Notes under the pieces: model-generated | Databases searched by the model: none | Seen by the model: the letters and a program-made list of their open reading frames with translations, nothing else | What the model was told of the DNA's origin: nothing | Shown here: in pieces, positions 35,933 through 45,804 of the stretch | How the letters are laid out: every line of letters starts with the position of its first letter | Position numbering within the stretch: position 1 is the first letter of the stretch | Source of the DNA: Sphingomonas sp. | Lineage (GTDB): Bacteria; Pseudomonadota; Alphaproteobacteria; Sphingomonadales; Sphingomonadaceae | Direction of reading: 5' to 3' | DNA: 64,000 bases | NCBI RefSeq assembly: GCF_004799495.1 | Contig: NZ_SSMY01000004.1 | Span: 186,001 to 250,000, forward strand | Program-made: the position numbers and the translations under genes

Positions 35933-36593
35933 GATCACCGGCGCGGTTTTCCTGTCGCTCGACGGGGTGATGCAGGCGCCGGGCGGCCCGACCGAGGACT
36001 ATACCGGCGGGTTCGACGAGGGCGGCTGGCTGTTCCGCTTCGCCGACGAAGGGGCATTTCCCACGATCGGCGCGCTGTTCTCGGGCGAATACGACCTGCT
36101 GCTCGGGCGGCGGACGTACGACATCTTCGCGTCCTACTGGCCCTATGTCGAAGGCGACGGCGCGGAGATGGGCGCGGCATTCACCCGCGCCGGCAAGCAC
36201 GTCCTGACGCACGGCGACCAGCCGCTCGACTGGGAGAACAGCCACCGCCTGACGAGCGTCGCCGATGTCGCCGAACTCAAACAGAGCGACGGGCCCGATC
36301 TGATCATCCAGGGGTCGAGCACGCTCTACCCCGAACTGCTCGCCGCCGGGTTGATCGACACTCTGATCCTGATGATCTTCCCGGTCACGATCGGCAAGGG
36401 CAAGCGGTTGTTCGGCGATGGCACGCCGGCGGGTGTATTGCGAATGGTGGAGCATCGGGTGACCCCCAAGGGCACGGTGATCGCGACCTACGAGCCCGCC
36501 GGCGCGATCCCGTCGAGCGGCGATTTCCCCGAAACGGTGACGAGCGCGCGCGAGCAGGACCGGCAGCGCCGGATGACCGACGGCAGCTGGTAG
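35925..36593 (+). CDS. RibD C-terminal/dihydrofolate-reductase-like protein
   Basis: 222 residues. ITGAVFLSLDGVMQAPGGP (residues 4-22) is the conserved start of RibD_C/YyaP-like reductases, with LLLGRRTYDIFASYWP near 60 and DLIIQGSSTLYPELLAAGLIDTLILMIFPVTIGKGKRLF (125-163) as the nucleotide-binding and core blocks. It is likely an NAD(P)H-dependent reductase of unknown substrate and is the last gene of the operon that starts at 32629. Confidence 0.9.
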   Translation: MRKITGAVFLSLDGVMQAPGGPTEDYTGGFDEGGWLFRFADEGAFPTIGALFSGEYDLLLGRRTYDIFASYWPYVEGDGAEMGAAFTRAGKHVLTHGDQPLDWENSHRLTSVADVAELKQSDGPDLIIQGSSTLYPELLAAGLIDTLILMIFPVTIGKGKRLFGDGTPAGVLRMVEHRVTPKGTVIATYEPAGAIPSSGDFPETVTSAREQDRQRRMTDGSW

Positions 36594-36625
36594 CCGAGAC
36601 GTCGCGCTATCGCTGACGCGCGCCA

Positions 36626-37927
36626 GTGAGTAAGCGGGCGGGGATGGCCAGTCGTCCCCGCCCGTTTCTCGTCGCGACCCTGATCGGGCTGGTGGCGGAG
36701 GCGCTGTTCCTGTGGGGTGTCGCCACGCCCCATGAACTGGTCTTCGACGAGATCCATTACGTCCCGGCGGCGCGCGCGATGCTGTCGCTGAGCGCACCGC
36801 TCAACACCGAGCATCCGCTGGTCGCCAAGGAATTTATCGCTGCCGGGATCGCACTGTTCGGCGACAACGCTTTGGGCTGGCGCTTCTTCTCCACGGTCGC
36901 GGGCGCGGCGACGGTGATGGGCGTGTTCGCGATCCTGTGGCAATTGTTCGGGCGGACGCGGCCTGCCGTGATCGGCACGGTATTGGCGCTGCTCAATTTC
37001 ACGATCTACGTCCAGGCGCGGATCGCGATGCTTGACGGGTTCCTCGCGGCGTTCACCGTGCTGGCCGTCGCGGCAATGCTGTGGGCGATGCGCGCGCCCG
37101 TCGGAAAGGCGTGGTCGCGCTGGGGGCTCAGCGCGGTACTGTTCGGGCTGGCGGTCGGGACCAAATGGCTCGCGTTGCCGTATCTGGCGTTCGCGGGTCT
37201 GGCCTTCCTGATCGTCCGTTGGCGTGACGCGCGGGCTGCGCAGCGGCCGTCGACCGCGATGCTGTCGGGCAAGGACCAGCCGCATTGGCCAGGGCTCCCG
37301 ACGATTCCGGCGTTGGCCGCGTTCGGCGTCATTGCCGTCGCGACCTATTTTCTGACCTTCCTGCCCGCCTTTTTCTACCACGACGACCCGATGACGCTCA
37401 CCAAGCTGCTGCCGTTTCAGGCGAAGATGTACGCGCAGCAAACGCAGGTCCTGCCGCATCACACCTATCAGTCGAACTGGTGGACATGGCCGCTGATGAT
37501 TCGCCCGATCTGGTATTTCTACGAGCCCGCCGACGGGGCGATGCGCGGCATATTGATGATCGGCAACCCGGCGATCCTGTGGGGCGGGCTGGTCGCGGTC
37601 GCGGCGTGTCTGTGGACGGGTGTGGGCGAGCGCGACGGGCGGCTGCTCACCGCGGGCGCGCTATGGGTCGCGAGCTATTTGCCGTGGGTGATCATCCCCA
37701 AATCGCTCGGTTTCTTCTATTATTATTACATCCCGACGATCGCGCTGCCGATCGCGCTCGCCGCCGCGTTCGACCGCTACGCCAAGGGCAAGCTGATGTA
37801 CTGGGACGAAGGCTTTATGGTGATGTGCTTCGGGTTGGCGGTATATTTCTTCCCGATCCTGTCCGCCGCGCCGTTAGCCAATGCAGCGGCGTTTCAGCAT
37901 TGGATGTGGTTCAGCACCTGGCCCTAG
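36626..37927 (+). CDS. Phospholipid-carrier-dependent glycosyltransferase (PMT/GT39-like)
   Basis: 433 residues; ATG 36644 is an alternative start. It is a polytopic membrane protein with roughly ten helices. The first loop has PHELVFDEIHYVPAARAML with the DE catalytic pair and NTEHPLVAKEFIAAGIALFGDNALGWR, both hallmarks of dolichyl-phosphate-mannose protein mannosyltransferase relatives. Downstream are YQSNWWTWPLMIRPIWYFY and a C-terminal helix cluster. It uses a polyprenyl-phosphate sugar to modify a protein or lipid. The convergent GT2-GtrA gene could supply that polyprenyl-phosphate sugar. Confidence 0.9.
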   Translation: MSKRAGMASRPRPFLVATLIGLVAEALFLWGVATPHELVFDEIHYVPAARAMLSLSAPLNTEHPLVAKEFIAAGIALFGDNALGWRFFSTVAGAATVMGVFAILWQLFGRTRPAVIGTVLALLNFTIYVQARIAMLDGFLAAFTVLAVAAMLWAMRAPVGKAWSRWGLSAVLFGLAVGTKWLALPYLAFAGLAFLIVRWRDARAAQRPSTAMLSGKDQPHWPGLPTIPALAAFGVIAVATYFLTFLPAFFYHDDPMTLTKLLPFQAKMYAQQTQVLPHHTYQSNWWTWPLMIRPIWYFYEPADGAMRGILMIGNPAILWGGLVAVAACLWTGVGERDGRLLTAGALWVASYLPWVIIPKSLGFFYYYYIPTIALPIALAAAFDRYAKGKLMYWDEGFMVMCFGLAVYFFPILSAAPLANAAAFQHWMWFSTWP

Positions 37928-39039
37928 TACCGCCCCCACACGAAGCGTGACGATAGCGCGTAGTTCCACACCGCGCTGACCGCGATTCCCGCGAGCGCCG
38001 AGACGATCCACGTGTCCGACCGTGCGTCGTAGAGGAACGCCGCGACCCCGACATTGGCGACCGCACCGACCGAGCACACCGCGCAGAACGACACCCAGCC
38101 ATCGAACAATGCGCGCGCGCCCTTCAGCCGCCCGTCGCGATACGTCAGCGCGTTGTTGACGAAGAAGTTGAAGGTCATCGCGACCGCGGTGGCAGCGATG
38201 GTCGACTTGATGAAGCCCACGCCGATATTCTTGAACATCAGCCCCAGCACCAGGAAATGGACGAGCGCGCCGACCGCGCCGATCGCGGAGAACATCGCGA
38301 ACCGGACCGGGATGAACCGCCCCATGATGCGGTCGTACAATGCGATCAGAAATTCCATCGCGACGACGTGATCGAGCTTCGACTCGCCCTCGGTGCGGAC
38401 ACGGAACGTATAGGGCAGTTCCTTGAACCGGAGCGAGCGCGGCGCGGTGGTCATGATGTCGAGCAGGATCTTGAACCCGATCGCCGACAGATGCGGCGTG
38501 ATCTCGCGCACCATCGCGGTGCGCGCCATGAAGAACCCGCTCATCGGATCGCCGAGATCTGCCTTGAGCACGCGGCGCGACAGCTTGGTCGCGAAGGCCG
38601 ACTTGGCGACGCGGTCCTTGTCCCAATCGCCCGTCCCGCCGCCGTCGACGAAGCGCGATCCGACGACCAAGTCGAGCGCGGGATCGTCTTGCAACGCCTT
38701 GACCATCCCCGGCAGGATCGTCTCGTCGTGCTGCAGGTCGCCGTCGATCACCGCGACGAGTGGGGCTGCGGTCGCGCACATCCCCTCGATCGTCGCCGAG
38801 GACAGCCCGCGCCGCCCGATCCGCTGGATCACCCGTACGCGCCGGTCATTCCGCGCGAGGTCGCGGGCAGCATCGGCAGTGCCGTCCGGGCTGTTGTCGT
38901 CGACGAAGATCGCTTCCCACGCGATCCCGCCCAGCGCCGCGTCGAGCTTTTCGATCAGCAACGGCACATTGCCGCGCTCGTTGAACGTCGGGATGACGAT
39001 CGCAAGGTCGAGGGGGGCGAGATCGAGCGTGTCGGTCAT
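37924..39039 (-). CDS. GT2 polyprenyl-phosphate glycosyltransferase fused to a GtrA-like membrane domain
   Basis: 371 residues from ATG 39039, overlapping the leuB stop (ATGA). Residues about 8-235 are a DPM1-type family-2 glycosyltransferase: [43 protein letters not shown] and [19 protein letters not shown] (DxD). The remainder (about 245-371) has four membrane helices of the GtrA type ([46 protein letters not shown]). This fused form is common in bacteria making polyprenyl-phosphate sugars and flipping them. Stops of this gene and the PMT-like gene share the tetramer CTAG. Confidence 0.93.
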   Translation of the reverse strand: MTDTLDLAPLDLAIVIPTFNERGNVPLLIEKLDAALGGIAWEAIFVDDNSPDGTADAARDLARNDRRVRVIQRIGRRGLSSATIEGMCATAAPLVAVIDGDLQHDETILPGMVKALQDDPALDLVVGSRFVDGGGTGDWDKDRVAKSAFATKLSRRVLKADLGDPMSGFFMARTAMVREITPHLSAIGFKILLDIMTTAPRSLRFKELPYTFRVRTEGESKLDHVVAMEFLIALYDRIMGRFIPVRFAMFSAIGAVGALVHFLVLGLMFKNIGVGFIKSTIAATAVAMTFNFFVNNALTYRDGRLKGARALFDGWVSFCAVCSVGAVANVGVAAFLYDARSDTWIVSALAGIAVSAVWNYALSSRFVWGRY

Positions 39040-40085
39040 AGCGCGGCGAGGATCGCGTCGCCCATCGCGCTTGTCGAGAGGGTGCCGCCGATATCGGCGG
39101 TGCGCGCCCCGTCCGCGATCGCCTTTGCCACCGCCGCCTCGATCCGGCGCGCCGCGCCCGCCATGTCGAGCGAATGGTCGAGCAGCATCGCCGCCGACAG
39201 GATCGTGCCGCACGGATTGGCGATCCCCTGCCCCGCAATGTCGGGCGCCGAGCCATGGATCGGCTCGTACAGCCCCAGGCTCGACCGCCAGCTCGACAGC
39301 GAAGCGGAGGGCAGCATGCCGATCGACCCGGCGCACATGCTCGCTTGGTCGGACAATATGTCACCGAACAGATTGCCCGTGACGATCACGTCGAACTGCG
39401 CAGGGTCGCGCACCAGCTGCATCGCGGCGTTGTCGACGTACATATGGGTCAGGTCGACATCGTCGTAATCGCCCGACACCTCATTGACCACATCGCGCCA
39501 CAGTTGCGAGGTTTCGAGGACGTTCGCTTTGTCGACCGAGCAGAGCTTCTTCCTGCGGCGGCGCGCGGTTTCGAACCCCACGCGCGCGATGCGCTCGACC
39601 TCGACCTCGTCATAGCGCATCGAGTCCCAGCCCTCGCGCACCCCGCCCAGCCCGGTGCGGCGGCCTTTCTCGCCGAAATAGACGTCGCCGGTCAACTCGC
39701 GAACGATCAGCAGATCGATCCCCCGCGCGATCTCCGGCTTGAGCGGGGAAACGTCTTCCAAACCTGGCGTCAGCGAGGACGGCCGCAGGTTGGCGAACAG
39801 CCCGAGTTCGCGGCGCAGTCCGAGGATCGCCGCTTCCGGGCGCAACCGCCGTTCGAGCGCGTCGAATTGCGGATCGCCGACCGCGCCGAACAGAACCGCG
39901 TCGGCGCGCTTCGCCAGCGCGAGCGTCTCGGGCGGGAGCGAATTGCCCGCCACGAGATATGCCGCGCCCCCGACTGGCGCCGTCTCGAACGTCACGCCGA
40001 GCGCCAGCGCTTCGAGCACGCGGCGCGCCTCGGCGACGACTTCGGGCCCGATCCCGTCCCCGGGCAGCAACGCGATCAATGGCAA
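39036..40085 (-). CDS. leuB: 3-isopropylmalate dehydrogenase
   Basis: 349 residues from TTG 40085, chosen because AAGGGGA lies 6 nt upstream and the protein then starts [17 protein letters not shown] as in other LeuB proteins; the longer frame adds 35 implausible residues. It catalyses the oxidative decarboxylation of 3-isopropylmalate in leucine synthesis. NAD/substrate sites are [44 protein letters not shown], and [24 protein letters not shown], with [18 protein letters not shown] near 285. The downstream GT2 gene is translationally coupled to it. Confidence 0.95.
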   Translation of the reverse strand: MPLIALLPGDGIGPEVVAEARRVLEALALGVTFETAPVGGAAYLVAGNSLPPETLALAKRADAVLFGAVGDPQFDALERRLRPEAAILGLRRELGLFANLRPSSLTPGLEDVSPLKPEIARGIDLLIVRELTGDVYFGEKGRRTGLGGVREGWDSMRYDEVEVERIARVGFETARRRRKKLCSVDKANVLETSQLWRDVVNEVSGDYDDVDLTHMYVDNAAMQLVRDPAQFDVIVTGNLFGDILSDQASMCAGSIGMLPSASLSSWRSSLGLYEPIHGSAPDIAGQGIANPCGTILSAAMLLDHSLDMAGAARRIEAAVAKAIADGARTADIGGTLSTSAMGDAILAAL

Positions 40086-40128
40086 GCGGATTCCCCTTCT
40101 CGTCCCGCCTTTGCCGAGCGTTGGCGCG

Positions 40129-40740
40129 TCACGCAACCGCGCGCTTGAGCCGGTCGACCAGTCTCGCGCGCGCCGACAGCGCCTCGGCACGGCGATCGGT
40201 CAGCAAATGCGTCTCGATTTCGCCCCCGGTCTGCGCCAAACCGGCGAGGATGTCGGGCCAGCCGGACTCGCTCGTCGCCGCCGGTGCTGCGTCGAGGCCG
40301 TAACCGAGCTCGGCCAGCATCAAATCCTCGTAGCGCACTAGCGCAACGGCCCAGCCGCGCGCCGCGGGCGCCGCCTCGATCGCGCCGATCATCCCGTCGA
40401 GCGCGGCATATAGGCGCGGATACGGTTGGTTTTCGGGCAACGCGATCGCGGTCAGCGCCGTCACCCATTCTAGCGCGGCGGCGGCGAGCGGCTCGGCGTA
40501 GAGCGGCGCGCGACTATGGACGAGCTCGACGGTCAGCCCAGCTAGCTGCTCGTCGGTCCGCGCGCGCCATTCGCCCACAACCAGGTTCGCGGGCTGGAGG
40601 ATCGGCCGGATCGTCCGCGACCGCCCGCCACGGACATAGCCCGCGACCATCCCGGCCTCGCGCGTCAACGCGCGCACGATTGCGCCGTGCTCGCCATGCT
40701 GGCGAACGCCGAGGATCAGGGCTTGCGCGCGGAAGTGCAT
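40129..40740 (-). CDS. recO: DNA repair protein RecO
   Basis: 203 residues, at the short end for RecO. The N-terminal OB-fold region is [36 protein letters not shown] and the helical domain follows with [21 protein letters not shown]. The usual zinc-binding cysteines are not visible, as in many alphaproteobacteria. RecO loads RecA on SSB-coated DNA in the RecFOR gap-repair pathway. It lies upstream of leuB on the same strand. Confidence 0.9.
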   Translation of the reverse strand: MHFRAQALILGVRQHGEHGAIVRALTREAGMVAGYVRGGRSRTIRPILQPANLVVGEWRARTDEQLAGLTVELVHSRAPLYAEPLAAAALEWVTALTAIALPENQPYPRLYAALDGMIGAIEAAPAARGWAVALVRYEDLMLAELGYGLDAAPAATSESGWPDILAGLAQTGGEIETHLLTDRRAEALSARARLVDRLKRAVA

Positions 40741-40749
40741 TGCGCCGCT

Positions 40750-41679
40750 CTAGGCGCGGCGAACTTTCTTGGCCACGTCCTGTAGTCCGAGGCGCTCGAC
40801 CCCGGCCTTGGCCAACGCCATCATGCCGTCGAACCCGGCCAGCGCGGTGACCGCCAGCCGATTCGCGACGCTCGGCCGCAAGAGCAACAGGTCGCAGCAC
40901 TCGACCCCGCCGGTCGCGAACTGGCGCTTGTGCTGGCCGTCGCCCTCGGTGAAGTCGAAGCGGCGCACGCCGGGCTCGTTGGCCAGGTCGCGCAACGCCT
41001 CGACCTGCAGTACCGCGCCGACCGACAGGTCGTTGAAGCGTGGATCGTGCCCGACGAATTCGTAAATCGCGGTGCCGTCGTGGATCGGGCAATAGAGATA
41101 GGCCGCCGGCTCGCCGCCGACATAGAGCAGCCAGGCGTGGACCTTGCCCGCCGCGGCCATTGCATACATCGGCTGCGTGAAATCGGGCGTGTCGGGCAGT
41201 CCCGCGCCCATTAGCCGCTCCTGATACGTGCCGAGCGCGAGCCGCCGCGCGATGCCGTGGAATTCGGCGAGTTCCTCGGGCGTCGTATAACGCCGCACGT
41301 CGAGCTGCCCGCCCGACGCTTGCGCCGCCTTCTTGTCCTTGCGCTTGATCGCCGATCGCGCGTTGCCCGACAGTTGCGCCAGATAGGCTTCGAACCCGAT
41401 GGTAAGGTCCGCGTAGCGCCGCGTGTAACGCTGCCGCACGAACGCGATCATTCCGCCCGCGGTCCAGGCGAGCGTATCGCACTGCCGTTCCGGAAGCGAG
41501 GTGACGAGATACCCGTCCGCCGCCGGGTCGAGCGGCGGCAGATGTGGCAACTGCCCGTCGATCGCATCGTCGAGCCCAAGCGGCACGCGCACTAGGTCGC
41601 GGCGGATCGACGCGAGCGTGCGCGCGCCGACCTGGAACTTCAGCGGCAACGAGCGCGCGCCGGAGGCAACAGGCGTCAC
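40750..41679 (-). CDS. FemAB/BioF2-like GNAT-fold acyltransferase
   Basis: 309 residues from GTG 41679, which overlaps the stop of the preceding deacetylase gene (GTGA). A central GNAT-type fold shows FEAYLAQLSGNARSAIKRKDKKAA, EELAEFHGIARRLALGTYQERLMG, YAMAAAGKVHAWLLYVGGEPAAYLYCPIHDGTAIYEFVGHDP and VGAVLQVEALRDLANEPGVRRFDFTEGDGQHKRQFATG. This is the acetyltransferase_6/CelD-like pattern found in polysaccharide and cell-envelope gene clusters. Coupling with a polysaccharide deacetylase suggests modification of an envelope glycan. Confidence 0.85.
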   Translation of the reverse strand: MTPVASGARSLPLKFQVGARTLASIRRDLVRVPLGLDDAIDGQLPHLPPLDPAADGYLVTSLPERQCDTLAWTAGGMIAFVRQRYTRRYADLTIGFEAYLAQLSGNARSAIKRKDKKAAQASGGQLDVRRYTTPEELAEFHGIARRLALGTYQERLMGAGLPDTPDFTQPMYAMAAAGKVHAWLLYVGGEPAAYLYCPIHDGTAIYEFVGHDPRFNDLSVGAVLQVEALRDLANEPGVRRFDFTEGDGQHKRQFATGGVECCDLLLLRPSVANRLAVTALAGFDGMMALAKAGVERLGLQDVAKKVRRA

Positions 41680-42638
41680 GCCGCGCGTTCCTCGACCCAA
41701 TTGGACCAGAGCTGCTCCGCCTGCCGCCAGCTCGTGCGGAGCCGGTTGGGGGCGAGCGGCGTTGCCTCCGTGCCTGCGAACGCCGGCAGATCGCGAAACT
41801 GCGTGGTCGGAAGCGCATCCCGGGCATCGGCCAAGGCGGCGCAAAGCCCCTCGAACCGGCCGACATGCACCCCATTGGCCCGCGTTCCCGCGCGGTTGGC
41901 GAGTTCGAAACTGTGCCCGACCACCGTCACCGCCTCATGCCCCGCGGCAACGGCATGATCGAGCGCTGCGCGCATCTCGCCCTGCGACAGCGCGCAGATC
42001 TGGAACTGGCGCAAATGCCCCGGCGTGTCCTCGATCAGCGTGACCGGCACTTCGACCACGCCGCCGCGCGCGACCGGCGCGATCTGGCGCGGCAGAAGAC
42101 CGATCGCGCTCGGCCACGGCGCATCGGCGCCGTTGTGGCTGCTGTCATAGGCGAACCCGAGGTCGGCGAGCGCGGTCAGCGTGTCGTCGTTCGCGGCATA
42201 GCTGCCGCTGCGGAACGCGACCGGATCAGGCGCACCGCACGCCTTGAGCAGGTCGCGCGCGCCGGCGATCAGCGCGCGCTGCTCGTCGAGGCTATAGTCG
42301 ATCAGTTCGAACCGCCCGTGGCGGGCGACGTCGCCCGCCTTGGCGCCGGCCCAATTGGGATGAAGGTGGAGCTGGACTTCCTGCCCCGCCGCAACGATCG
42401 CCTCGACCGTCGGGCGGATCGCGTCGAGCCCGAACACCATCGTCGGCATCGGATCGACGAAGAACGTCGCCTTGAGGCCGTGCCGCGCGAGCATCGCGAG
42501 CTGATACGCCACTCCAACCCCCGCCGGCTCGAGCGACCGCTCGATCTGCTCGGCGAGCGGAAACCCGGCCGAGTGGTGGCGCCACATCAGCTCGGTGTCG
42601 ATGGTGAGAAAGACCGCGGTTGTCACGCGCCTGCGCAT
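41676..42638 (-). CDS. Polysaccharide deacetylase family protein (NodB-like)
   Basis: 320 residues, no clear signal peptide. TTAVFLTIDTELMW holds the first-motif Asp-Thr-Glu in place of TFDDG; ATFFVDPMP and EVQLHLHPNW supply the His-x-x-x-His-like second motif (LHLHPNW); VAFRSGSYAANDDTLTALADLGFAYDSSHN is the third motif. The metal-site variant (DTE, HLHP) is the one seen in WalW-like deacetylases. It likely removes acetyl or acyl groups from a polysaccharide or lipid-linked glycan. Confidence 0.88.
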   Translation of the reverse strand: MRRRVTTAVFLTIDTELMWRHHSAGFPLAEQIERSLEPAGVGVAYQLAMLARHGLKATFFVDPMPTMVFGLDAIRPTVEAIVAAGQEVQLHLHPNWAGAKAGDVARHGRFELIDYSLDEQRALIAGARDLLKACGAPDPVAFRSGSYAANDDTLTALADLGFAYDSSHNGADAPWPSAIGLLPRQIAPVARGGVVEVPVTLIEDTPGHLRQFQICALSQGEMRAALDHAVAAGHEAVTVVGHSFELANRAGTRANGVHVGRFEGLCAALADARDALPTTQFRDLPAFAGTEATPLAPNRLRTSWRQAEQLWSNWVEERAA

Positions 42639-42664
42639 AACGCGCGGGGGTGAAGATTACGTTG

Positions 42665-44584
42665 TCACCGCGCGTGGTAGAAGTCGTAGACCTGCTGCGC
42701 CACCGCCGCCGACACCCCCGGCGCCTTCTGCAAATCCTCCAGGCTCGCGCCCCGCACCGACCGCGCGGTGCCGAAATGCATCAGCAGCGCCTTCTTGCGG
42801 GCCGGGCCGATCCCCGGCACCTCGTCGAGCGGTGACGCGCCGATCGCCTTGGCGCGTTTCGCGCGGTGCGCGCCGATCGCGAAGCGGTGCACCTCGTCGC
42901 GTAAGCGCTGGAGGTAGAACAGCACCGGCGCGTTGACCGGCAGCTGGAATTCGCGCCCGTCGAGCATGTGGAACACCTCGCGCCCCTCGCGGCCGTGGTG
43001 CGGCCCCTTGGCGACGCCGACCAGGCAGACGTCCTCGATCCCCATATCCTCGAGCACCGCCTTCACTGCGTTCAGCTGCCCACGCCCGCCGTCGATCAGG
43101 ACAAGGTCGGGCCAGTCGCCCGCGTCGCGATCCGGGTCCTCGGCCTGCGCGCGGGCGAAGCGGCGCTGGAACACCTCGCGCATCATGCCGAAATCGTCGT
43201 CGGTCGCGGCCTGCTTGATGTTGAATTTGCGATACTGACCCTTGCGGAATCCCTCCGGCCCGGCGACGACCATCGCGCCGACCGCCGCGCTACCCTGAAT
43301 ATGACTGTTGTCGTAGATTTCGATGCGGTCGGGCGGATCGCCCAGGTCGAACAAATCGGCGACCTCGCGCAGCAATTTGGCCTGCGTCGTCGATTCCGCC
43401 AGCCGCCGGTCGAGCGCCTCGACCGCGTTGCGCTTGGCCTGTTCCATCAGCCGTCGCCGGTCGCCGCGCTGCGGCACCGACAGCGCGACCTTATACCCCG
43501 CGCGCTCGCCCAGCGCCTCGGTCAGCAGCGCGCCTTCGGGCAATTCGCGGTCGAGCAACACCGTCCGCGCCGGCGGCACCTCCTCGTAAAATTGAGTCAA
43601 GAATTGCGTCAGCACCTCATCCTCGGGCACGTCGGCGGTGTGCGCGGGGAAGAAACTGCGGTGTCCCCAATTCTGCCCGCCGCGGATGAAGAACGCCTGG
43701 ATCCCCATCGTCCCGTCTTTGCAGGCGAGCGCGAATACGTCGGCGTCGCCCACGCCTTCGGCGTTGATCGCCTGGCTGCCCTGGATGAAGGTCAGCGCCT
43801 TGAGCCGGTCGCGCAGCACCGCGGCGAGCTCGAAATCCATCGCCTCCGCCGCGGCTTCCATCTGCGCGCCGAGCTTGGTCTGCACCTTGGTCGACTTGCC
43901 GCCCAGGAAATCCTTCGCGTCGCCGACCAGCTCGGCATAGCCCGCCTTGTCGATCCGCCCGACGCACGGCGCCGAGCAGCGCTTGATTTGGTAGAGCAGG
44001 CATGGCCGGTCGCGCGTCTTGAAGAAACCGTCTGTGCACGAGCGCAGCAGGAACAGCTTCTGCAGCGCGTTGAGTGTGTTGTTGACACTGCCGGCGCTGG
44101 CGAACGGCCCGTAATAATTGCCCTTCGCGCGCCGCGCGCCGCGGTGCTTCTGGACGCGCGGGAAATCGTGATCCGCGCGCAGCAGGATGAACGGAAAGCT
44201 TTTGTCGTCGCGCAGCAGCACGTTGTACGCGGGGCGGAAACGCTTGATCAGCTGCGCTTCGAGCAGCAGCGCCTCGGCCTCGTTATTCGTCGTTACGATC
44301 GTCATCGACCGCGTCTGCGCGACCATCCGCTGAAGCCGTTTGGGCAGCCGCTCGACCTGCGTATAATTGGTCACGCGATTCTTGAGCGCGCGCGCCTTGC
44401 CGACATACAGCACGTCGCCGCGCGCATCCTGCATGCGGTACACGCCGGGCCGCGCGGGCAGCGTCTTGAGCACGTTGCGGATCGCCGCCACGCCGGCGGC
44501 GAGGTCGGGCGCGCTTCCCTCGCCGCGAACGGCGTAGGTGGCCTTTTCTTCGTTGAATCGGGTCGGCGAGTTGGGGTCGGACAT
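42665..44584 (-). CDS. uvrC: Excinuclease ABC subunit C
   Basis: 639 residues. UvrC makes both incisions in nucleotide excision repair. The GIY-YIG domain starts at PGVYRMQDARGDVLYVGKARALKNRVTNY (about 44-72). The UVR motif is QTKLGAQMEAAAEAMDFELAAVLRDRLKAL (about 235-264). The RNase-H-like nuclease core carries DRIEIYDNSHIQGSAAVGAMVV, DLVLIDGGRGQLNA and VPGIGPARKKALLMHFG (first helix-hairpin-helix near 600). An N-terminal extension of about 30 residues precedes the nuclease domain. Confidence 0.97.
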   Translation of the reverse strand: MSDPNSPTRFNEEKATYAVRGEGSAPDLAAGVAAIRNVLKTLPARPGVYRMQDARGDVLYVGKARALKNRVTNYTQVERLPKRLQRMVAQTRSMTIVTTNNEAEALLLEAQLIKRFRPAYNVLLRDDKSFPFILLRADHDFPRVQKHRGARRAKGNYYGPFASAGSVNNTLNALQKLFLLRSCTDGFFKTRDRPCLLYQIKRCSAPCVGRIDKAGYAELVGDAKDFLGGKSTKVQTKLGAQMEAAAEAMDFELAAVLRDRLKALTFIQGSQAINAEGVGDADVFALACKDGTMGIQAFFIRGGQNWGHRSFFPAHTADVPEDEVLTQFLTQFYEEVPPARTVLLDRELPEGALLTEALGERAGYKVALSVPQRGDRRRLMEQAKRNAVEALDRRLAESTTQAKLLREVADLFDLGDPPDRIEIYDNSHIQGSAAVGAMVVAGPEGFRKGQYRKFNIKQAATDDDFGMMREVFQRRFARAQAEDPDRDAGDWPDLVLIDGGRGQLNAVKAVLEDMGIEDVCLVGVAKGPHHGREGREVFHMLDGREFQLPVNAPVLFYLQRLRDEVHRFAIGAHRAKRAKAIGASPLDEVPGIGPARKKALLMHFGTARSVRGASLEDLQKAPGVSAAVAQQVYDFYHAR

Positions 44585-44616
44585 TACGCCCGATGTAAGG
44601 CGAAGGCCGCCCCGCG

Positions 44617-45357
44617 TTAAGCCTTGCTGCGACCGATCCCCGGGATCAGCATGCCCGTCGTGCGGCGATAGCGGCGATACTCATCGCCGAACGTCCCGAC
44701 CAGGTCGCGCTCCTCATAGCCGATCGCGATCAGGATATAGCCGGTCATGCCGAGCGCCAGCAGCAAATGTCCGATCGTCATCACCGGGATTGCCCAGAAG
44801 GCGAGAATGAACCCCGAATAGAGCGGGTGCCGCACCAGTCGGTACAAGAACGGCGTGCGGAATTGCGCCGGACTTTCGCCCCTACCGGTAAGGTTTCGCC
44901 AGATTTGCTGGAGCCCGAACAGTTCGAAATGGTTGATCAGAAAGGTGCTGAGCAGAACGATTGCCCAGCCCAGTCCGAACAGCGCCCAGAGAATATCGCG
45001 TCCGATCGGGTTGGTGACCGTCCAGACGGCCTGCGGGATCGGCCGCCAGAACGCGAAGAGCAGCAGCAGCACAAGACTGGAGGCGAGAACGTAACCCGAG
45101 CGTTCGAGCACCGGCGGGACGATCCGCGTCCACGCCGCCTTGAACCCGCGCCGCGCCATCACGCTATGCTGAATCCCGAACAGCGCGATCAACGCTGCGT
45201 CGATCGCCAGCGCAACGCCGGTCTGCGCCTGCGGGCCCAAGTCGACCGTGCGCGGAACGAGCGCGATGTCGCCGACGAATGCGATGAGATAGAGGAAAGT
45301 CGCGAAAAAGATCAGATAGATCGCCGCGCCAACCGCGGCATAGAGCCCACGTGCCAT
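44617..45357 (-). CDS. MddA-like membrane methyltransferase (ICMT/NnrU superfamily)
   Basis: 246 residues with about six membrane helices. FGIQHSVMARRGFKAAWTRIVPPVLERSGYVL and TFLINHFELFGLQQ, then FRTPFLYRLVRHPLYSGFILAFWAIPVMTIGHLLLALGMTGYILIAIGYEERDLVGTFGDEYRRYRR match the methanethiol S-methyltransferase branch of the isoprenylcysteine methyltransferase superfamily (RHPLYSG plus E..L...FG..Y..Y). Such enzymes convert methanethiol to dimethyl sulfide with SAM. The branch assignment rests on motif similarity only. Confidence 0.8.
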   Translation of the reverse strand: MARGLYAAVGAAIYLIFFATFLYLIAFVGDIALVPRTVDLGPQAQTGVALAIDAALIALFGIQHSVMARRGFKAAWTRIVPPVLERSGYVLASSLVLLLLFAFWRPIPQAVWTVTNPIGRDILWALFGLGWAIVLLSTFLINHFELFGLQQIWRNLTGRGESPAQFRTPFLYRLVRHPLYSGFILAFWAIPVMTIGHLLLALGMTGYILIAIGYEERDLVGTFGDEYRRYRRTTGMLIPGIGRSKA

Positions 45358-45420
45358 CGTCCGCCCCCGAACTTGTCAGGGGCGGAATGTACCATCAAAC
45401 GTACGCGAGCGAAACGATCG

Positions 45421-45738
45421 TTACTTGATCGCGGCGAGGTCGGCGCCGACCTTGGTCATCAGCGCGGCGGGCATCTTGTCCGGCGCGTAGGGCTGGACCT
45501 GGTTCAGGCTCATGCCCTTGAACTGCTCGTACGCCGGGTTGGTGCTCAGGTCGCCGCCGAAATCGGCGGTCAGCACCGCCTTGGCGGCGGGATCGGCCAT
45601 CAGCGTCTCGATCGGCGTGTCGAGGTTGAACTTGGTGGTCGCGGCCGGCGCAGCAGCGGGCGCGGCGGTCGGTGCGGGGGCTGGCGCCGGCGCGGCGGCG
45701 GTCTGGGCGGCGATCAAAGCGGCAAACAGGAACGACAT
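45421..45738 (-). CDS. Small secreted Ala/Pro-rich protein, function unknown
   Basis: 105 residues with GAGGGGAGT ribosome site. A short signal peptide (MSFLFAALIAAQTAAA) is followed by a Pro/Ala linker (to about 35) and a compact C-terminal segment, NLDTPIETLMADPAAKAVLTADFGGDLSTNPAYEQFKGMSLNQVQPYAPDKMPAALMTKV. That segment resembles the small helical domain found at the end of some sphingomonad carbohydrate or acyl-transfer proteins, but no firm family is assigned. Confidence 0.7.
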   Translation of the reverse strand: MSFLFAALIAAQTAAAPAPAPAPTAAPAAAPAATTKFNLDTPIETLMADPAAKAVLTADFGGDLSTNPAYEQFKGMSLNQVQPYAPDKMPAALMTKVGADLAAIK

Positions 45739-45804
45739 TGGATACTCCCCTCAAAAGGCCGCGCTTCCATGGCGGCGATTGGCGTCCGAATTAAGGCAAG
45801 CGCA

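Noticed and set aside
37924..37927. Shared CTAG at the stops of the PMT-like and GT2-GtrA genes as a possible signal
   Set aside because: Convergent genes sharing CTAG at their stops is a common compact arrangement and needs no special function.
42968..44620. 550-codon plus-strand frame opposite uvrC
   Set aside because: Antisense to an unmistakable UvrC with GIY-YIG and HhH motifs.
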